The position numbers and the translations under genes are program-made. The notes below the pieces were generated by a model. It worked only from the letters and a program-made list of their open reading frames with translations, made no database searches and was not told the origin of the DNA. A stretch of 39,226 bases of DNA from Pseudomonadales bacterium (GTDB lineage: Bacteria; Pseudomonadota; Gammaproteobacteria; Pseudomonadales; Alcanivoracaceae). Below are positions 35,468 to 39,226 of the stretch, piece after piece (the stretch's first letter is position 1; every line of letters starts with the position of its first letter). The stretch lies in NCBI GenBank assembly GCA_022360555.1, contig JAKSCQ010000102.1, positions 1 through 39,226 of the forward strand, read 5' to 3'.

Positions 35468-35611
35468 AGTTGACAGTGGACAGTTGATAGTTGACAGCTA
35501 CGCGATCCTGACCTGCTGTATCTTGTGAGGAAAGAGGCCGCGCGCCCTAGGCATGAGCCCAAACCCGCTACTTTCCGCGCCGCTGTCCACTATCAACTGT
35601 CAACTGACAGA
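35468..35611. repeat. large nested palindrome, copy 2 (TTGACAGTTGATAG arms)
   Basis: The 335-base spacer between murJ and rpsT holds this element and the rpsT promoter region, but no gene. The left arm (from 35468, AGTTGACAG...TTGATAGTTGACAGC) matches the complement of the right arm (CTGTCCACTATCAACTGTCA...) apart from a 7-base insertion. Inner GGAAAG (35529 on) pairs with CTTTCC (35571 on). The core AAGAGGCCGCGC at about 35532 is shared with the element at 11122-11281, which suggests one family with divergent arms. Confidence 0.65.
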
Positions 35612-35763
35612 ACCCATTGACATCGGCCAATCAGATCGGCATAGTTGCGCGTCTTTAGACCGTGGCTCGCATGTTTTTTGACCACACAGACATCGAGCCG
35701 GCCGATTAACGGCCAGTGTCGCAAACCGAATTTTGACCCTGAATTTAAGATAGGAGCAGGACC

Positions 35764-36030
35764 TTGGCTAACTCACCGCAAGCACGCAAGCGTGCGCGTC
35801 AGGCGGAAAAACGCCGTCAGCACAACGCAGCGATGCGCTCCATGGTGCGCACATACCTGAAGAAGGTGAACGCGGCTATTGCGTCCGGCGATCAAGGTGC
35901 CGCTCAGGAAGCTTATAGCCAGGCGGTGTCCGTGCTGGACAAGGCCACCCGCAAGGGCAAGTTTCACCCCAACAAGGCCGCTCGCCACAAGAGCCGCCTG
36001 AACGCCAAGATCAAGGCCATGGCAGCCTGA
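35764..36030 (+). CDS. rpsT: 30S ribosomal protein S20, TTG start
   Basis: S20 binds 16S rRNA early in assembly of the small subunit. The 88-residue basic protein begins (M)[20 protein letters not shown] and ends [19 protein letters not shown], typical of the family. The only sensible start is TTG at 35764, preceded by TAGGAGCAGGACC. E. coli rpsT also uses a weak UUG start, which supports translational autoregulation, so this is probably conserved control and not an error. It is a single-gene unit with a strong terminator. Confidence 0.95.
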   Translation: MANSPQARKRARQAEKRRQHNAAMRSMVRTYLKKVNAAIASGDQGAAQEAYSQAVSVLDKATRKGKFHPNKAARHKSRLNAKIKAMAA

Positions 36031-36036
36031 GTCTTT

Positions 36037-36083
36037 GGCGGACACAAAAAACCGGCCTTCGAGCCGGTTTTTTTGTGTCCGCC
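36037..36083. terminator. bidirectional terminator of rpsT
   Basis: GGCGGACAC-A6-CCGGC pairs with GCCGG-T7-GTGTCCGCC around CTTCGA; only one base in the T tract is unpaired. The layout (GC clamp, A tract, GC core) is the same as in the terminator at 5053-5101. It serves rpsT and may also stop transcripts from proB. Confidence 0.85.
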
Positions 36084-36091
36084 AATCGCCT

Positions 36092-36156
36092 GCACGCTTT
36101 CACGCAACACGCCGGCCGCACGCAAAAACCAGCTTTTAGCGTGCAAGCGTGTTGCG
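36092..36156. repeat. CACGC/GCGTG palindromic element, copy 3
   Basis: CGCAACACGC (36103-36112) and GCGTGTTGCG (36147-36156) form a perfect 10-bp inverted repeat, with further GCACGC/GCGTGC pairs inside and outside. It follows the rpsT terminator by nine bases and ends 16 bases before the proB stop. Confidence 0.6.
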
Positions 36157-36172
36157 CAAAAACGGGCGGGCG

Positions 36173-37282
36173 CTATTCAAACACCACCATATTGTCCCGG
36201 TGGATCAGCTCTTCCTCGTTCATATAGCCCAGCACGTCGGCGATCTCCGCGCTTTTCTTGCGGCAGATGCGACGGGCATCCGCCGCATCATAATTGACCA
36301 GGCCACAGGCGATCCGCTCGCCCTGCTCGCTTTCACAGGCCACCATCTCACCCCGGGAGAACTGGCCAAACACATCCACCACCCCCACCGGCAACAGGCT
36401 GGAGCCGCCATCGCGGACCCGTTTCACCGCACCGGCATCCAGCACCACCCGCCCCCGCATTTGCAGGTGGCCGGCCAGCCACTGCTTGCGGGCATTCATG
36501 GGGGAGGTATCCGGCAACAGCGTCGTGCCCGGCCCCTTGCCGTCCGCCAGCGCCACCAGCACATCCGGGCTGCGCCCCGAGGCAATGGTAGTATGGGTGC
36601 CGGAACGGGCCGCCAGCTTGGCCGCCCGCACCTTGGTAGCCATACCGCCACGCCCCAATAGCCCGCCGCCGCCGGCGACCCGCACAATGGCCGGGTCCGA
36701 TGCCCGGGCTTCGCGAATCAGCTTGGCATCGGGATTACTGCGCGGGTCGGCATCGAACAGCCCTTCCTGATCGGTGAGAATCACCAACCGGTCCGCTTCC
36801 ACCAGATTGGCCACCAGGGCCGCCAGGGTATCGTTATCCCCAAAACGGATTTCATCGGTGACCACGGTATCGTTCTCATTGACCACCGGCACCACGCCAA
36901 AGCCCAGCAGGGTCAGCAGGGTGGAGCGGCCGTTGAGGTAACGCTTGCGATCGGACAGGTCATCATGGGTCAGCAGCACCTGGGCGGTATGCAGGTTGTG
37001 CTTCTGGAAACGGGACTCCCAGGCCTGCACCAGCCCCATCTGCCCCACGGCGGCTGCGGCCTGCAATTCATGGACAGAGTCCGGACGCACCGTCCAGCCC
37101 AGCCGGGTCATGCCTTCGGCCACCGCCCCGGACGACACAATCACCACCTCGATACCGCGCTCGCGCAGGGCCACCATGCGGTCCACCCACGACTGCATCA
37201 GCGCACAATCGAGCCCCCTGCCATCATTGGTCAGCAGGGCACTGCCGATCTTGATTACCCAACGCTGGTGATCTGCTGTCAC
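36173..37282 (-). CDS. proB: glutamate 5-kinase
   Basis: ProB phosphorylates glutamate to begin proline synthesis and is feedback-inhibited by proline. The GTG start at 37282 is supported by AAAGGAG five bases upstream and gives 369 residues. The amino-acid kinase domain (about 1-260) shows [22 protein letters not shown] and NENDTV, and a C-terminal PUA domain covers about 280-360. An ATG further upstream (37324) lies inside a palindromic repeat and is unlikely to be used. It follows obgE on the same strand. Confidence 0.94.
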   Translation of the reverse strand: MTADHQRWVIKIGSALLTNDGRGLDCALMQSWVDRMVALRERGIEVVIVSSGAVAEGMTRLGWTVRPDSVHELQAAAAVGQMGLVQAWESRFQKHNLHTAQVLLTHDDLSDRKRYLNGRSTLLTLLGFGVVPVVNENDTVVTDEIRFGDNDTLAALVANLVEADRLVILTDQEGLFDADPRSNPDAKLIREARASDPAIVRVAGGGGLLGRGGMATKVRAAKLAARSGTHTTIASGRSPDVLVALADGKGPGTTLLPDTSPMNARKQWLAGHLQMRGRVVLDAGAVKRVRDGGSSLLPVGVVDVFGQFSRGEMVACESEQGERIACGLVNYDAADARRICRKKSAEIADVLGYMNEEELIHRDNMVVFE

Positions 37283-37306
37283 CTCGACTCCTTTGCGGCC
37301 TTGCAA

Positions 37307-37380
37307 GGCGGAAATTGGCGTCAACCAATCTCCGCCAGCATTGAGACAACGGCGGAGATGGGCATTCGCCCATTTCCGCC
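37307..37380. repeat. tandem GGCGGAGAT hairpin element, copy 2
   Basis: Two hairpins in tandem between obgE and proB: 37307-37336 (GGCGGAAATTGG, loop CGTCAA, CCAATCTCCGCC) and 37351-37380 (GGCGGAGATGGGC, loop ATTC, GCCCATTTCCGCC). Their outer words can also pair across the whole element. Same architecture as 12062-12143. Confidence 0.75.
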
Positions 37381-37390
37381 CTGCATGGAT

Positions 37391-38602
<1,212 letters not shown>

Positions 38603-38694
38603 TTACGGTAACGGGGGCGCTACGACACGCAAGCAGCATGATGATGGATCACAGAGACCCGCCAGTTTTTTTGGGCGTGCCCGCATCCCATATA

Positions 38695-38735
38695 CAAAAA
38701 AGCCCCGCGGGCAGGAGCCTCGCGGGGCTTTTTCC
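38695..38735 (-). terminator. rho-independent terminator of rplU-rpmA
   Basis: On the minus strand AAAAAGCCCCGCG and CGCGGGGCTTTTTT form a stem closed by an 11-base loop, ending in T6, about 13 bases after the rpmA stop. Both sides carry A/T tracts. Confidence 0.88.
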
Positions 38736-38747
38736 GATCCGGACGGA

Positions 38748-39008
38748 TCAGGCCACGGGCTCGATCACCACGTACTTGCGACCCAGCGGGCCCTTGGTTT
38801 CGAACTTAACGCGACCAGTCTCACGGGCAAAGATGGTGTGGTCCTTGCCGATGCCGGTGTTCACACCAGCATGAAACTTGGTGCCACGCTGGCGAACGAT
38901 GATTTCACCAGCGCTGACCAGTTGACCGCCATAGCGCTTCACGCCAAGGCGTTTACTTTCCGAATCGCGACCGTTCTTTGTACTACCACCGGCTTTTTTA
39001 TGCGCCAT
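38748..39008 (-). CDS. rpmA: 50S ribosomal protein L27
   Basis: L27 lies near the peptidyl-transferase centre. The 86-residue product starts [20 protein letters not shown], the conserved N-terminus, and contains [20 protein letters not shown], typical of the family. There is no N-terminal extension needing cleavage as in Firmicutes. It follows rplU by about 30 bases in the same operon. Confidence 0.97.
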   Translation of the reverse strand: MAHKKAGGSTKNGRDSESKRLGVKRYGGQLVSAGEIIVRQRGTKFHAGVNTGIGKDHTIFARETGRVKFETKGPLGRKYVVIEPVA

Positions 39009-39039
39009 GTCTCAATCCTCTCTACAAATGTCCTAAGGA

Positions 39040-39226
39040 TCAGCCCTGGATCCCGGTGATTTTCACCGCAGTGTACCACTGGCGGTGACCCTGTTGCTTG
39101 CGCGAGTGCTTGCGACGACGGAACTTGACGATCTTCACTTTCTTGTGACGACCCTGCTCCAGCACTTCCGCGGTTACCTTGGCGCCATCCACAACCGGCT
39201 GGCCGACTTTCACGTCGTCGCCGTTG
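39040..39226 (-). CDS. rplU: 50S ribosomal protein L21, partial (5' end beyond the window)
   Basis: The minus strand from the window end reads [20 protein letters not shown], then [20 protein letters not shown] and [20 protein letters not shown], ending in G and TGA at 39042-39040. These 61 residues match the C-terminal part of L21, including the conserved [10 protein letters not shown](Q/R)QGHRQ segment. About 40 N-terminal residues lie outside. It is the first gene of the rplU-rpmA operon. Confidence 0.95.
   Translation of the reverse strand, partial: NGDDVKVGQPVVDGAKVTAEVLEQGRHKKVKIVKFRRRKHSRKQQGHRQWYTAVKITGIQG

Overview
The window is a stretch of core chromosome from a gammaproteobacterium. 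Gene content and order (clpB-pgeF-rluD / bamD / pilSR / thiO-fimT / minor pilins-pilY1 / ispH-fkpB-lspA-ileS-ribF-murJ / rpsT / proB-obgE-rpmA-rplU, plus pssA-ilvC-ilvBN and msrPQ) recall Pseudomonas aeruginosa. The long GC-rich spacers with palindromic repeats would suit an Alcanivorax-like marine member of the Oceanospirillales/Pseudomonadales. The genus is an inference; no rRNA is present. There is no prophage, CRISPR array, tRNA or complete insertion sequence.

Layout. 1-1847: msrPQ methionine sulfoxide repair. 1954-7323: phosphatidylserine synthase and the branched-chain amino acid genes ilvC, ilvY (divergent, with a LysR-type operator) and ilvBN, which has a long structured leader. 7786-8247: a small DUF4124 secreted protein followed by a REP pair. 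8397-13127: clpB with a sigma-32-like promoter, pgeF and rluD. 13191-15733: bamD and nadE. 15969-19152: a small zinc-ribbon-like protein, then the pilS-pilR two-component system. 19107-27768: thiO, fimT and the minor pilin operon fimU-pilV-pilW-pilX-pilY1-pilE, visibly more AT-rich than its surroundings. 28009-35428: murJ, ribF, ileS, lspA, fkpB, ispH, all on the minus strand. 35764-36030: rpsT with a TTG start. 36173-39226: proB, obgE, rpmA and the 3' part of rplU.

How it works together. PilSR would control pilin transcription through sigma-54, while the minor pilins, PilY1 and FimT build and prime the type IV pilus tip and may take up DNA. The minor pilin operon has a perfect TGTGA-N6-TCACA site upstream, the type bound by CRP/Vfr. 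Its pilY1 gene has a G6 run directly behind the best start codon: in this sequence that start is out of frame by one base, and a G7 run would restore a textbook signal peptide. This looks like a phase-variable (or mis-sequenced) switch on the tip adhesin and is the most interesting single observation.

The intergenic spaces hold several families of palindromic elements: a REP/BIME-like pair, tandem GGCGGAGAT hairpins (two loci), CACGC/GCGTG elements next to terminators (three loci), and large nested palindromes with an AAGAGGCCGCGC core (two loci). They often start at, or overlap, a stop codon.
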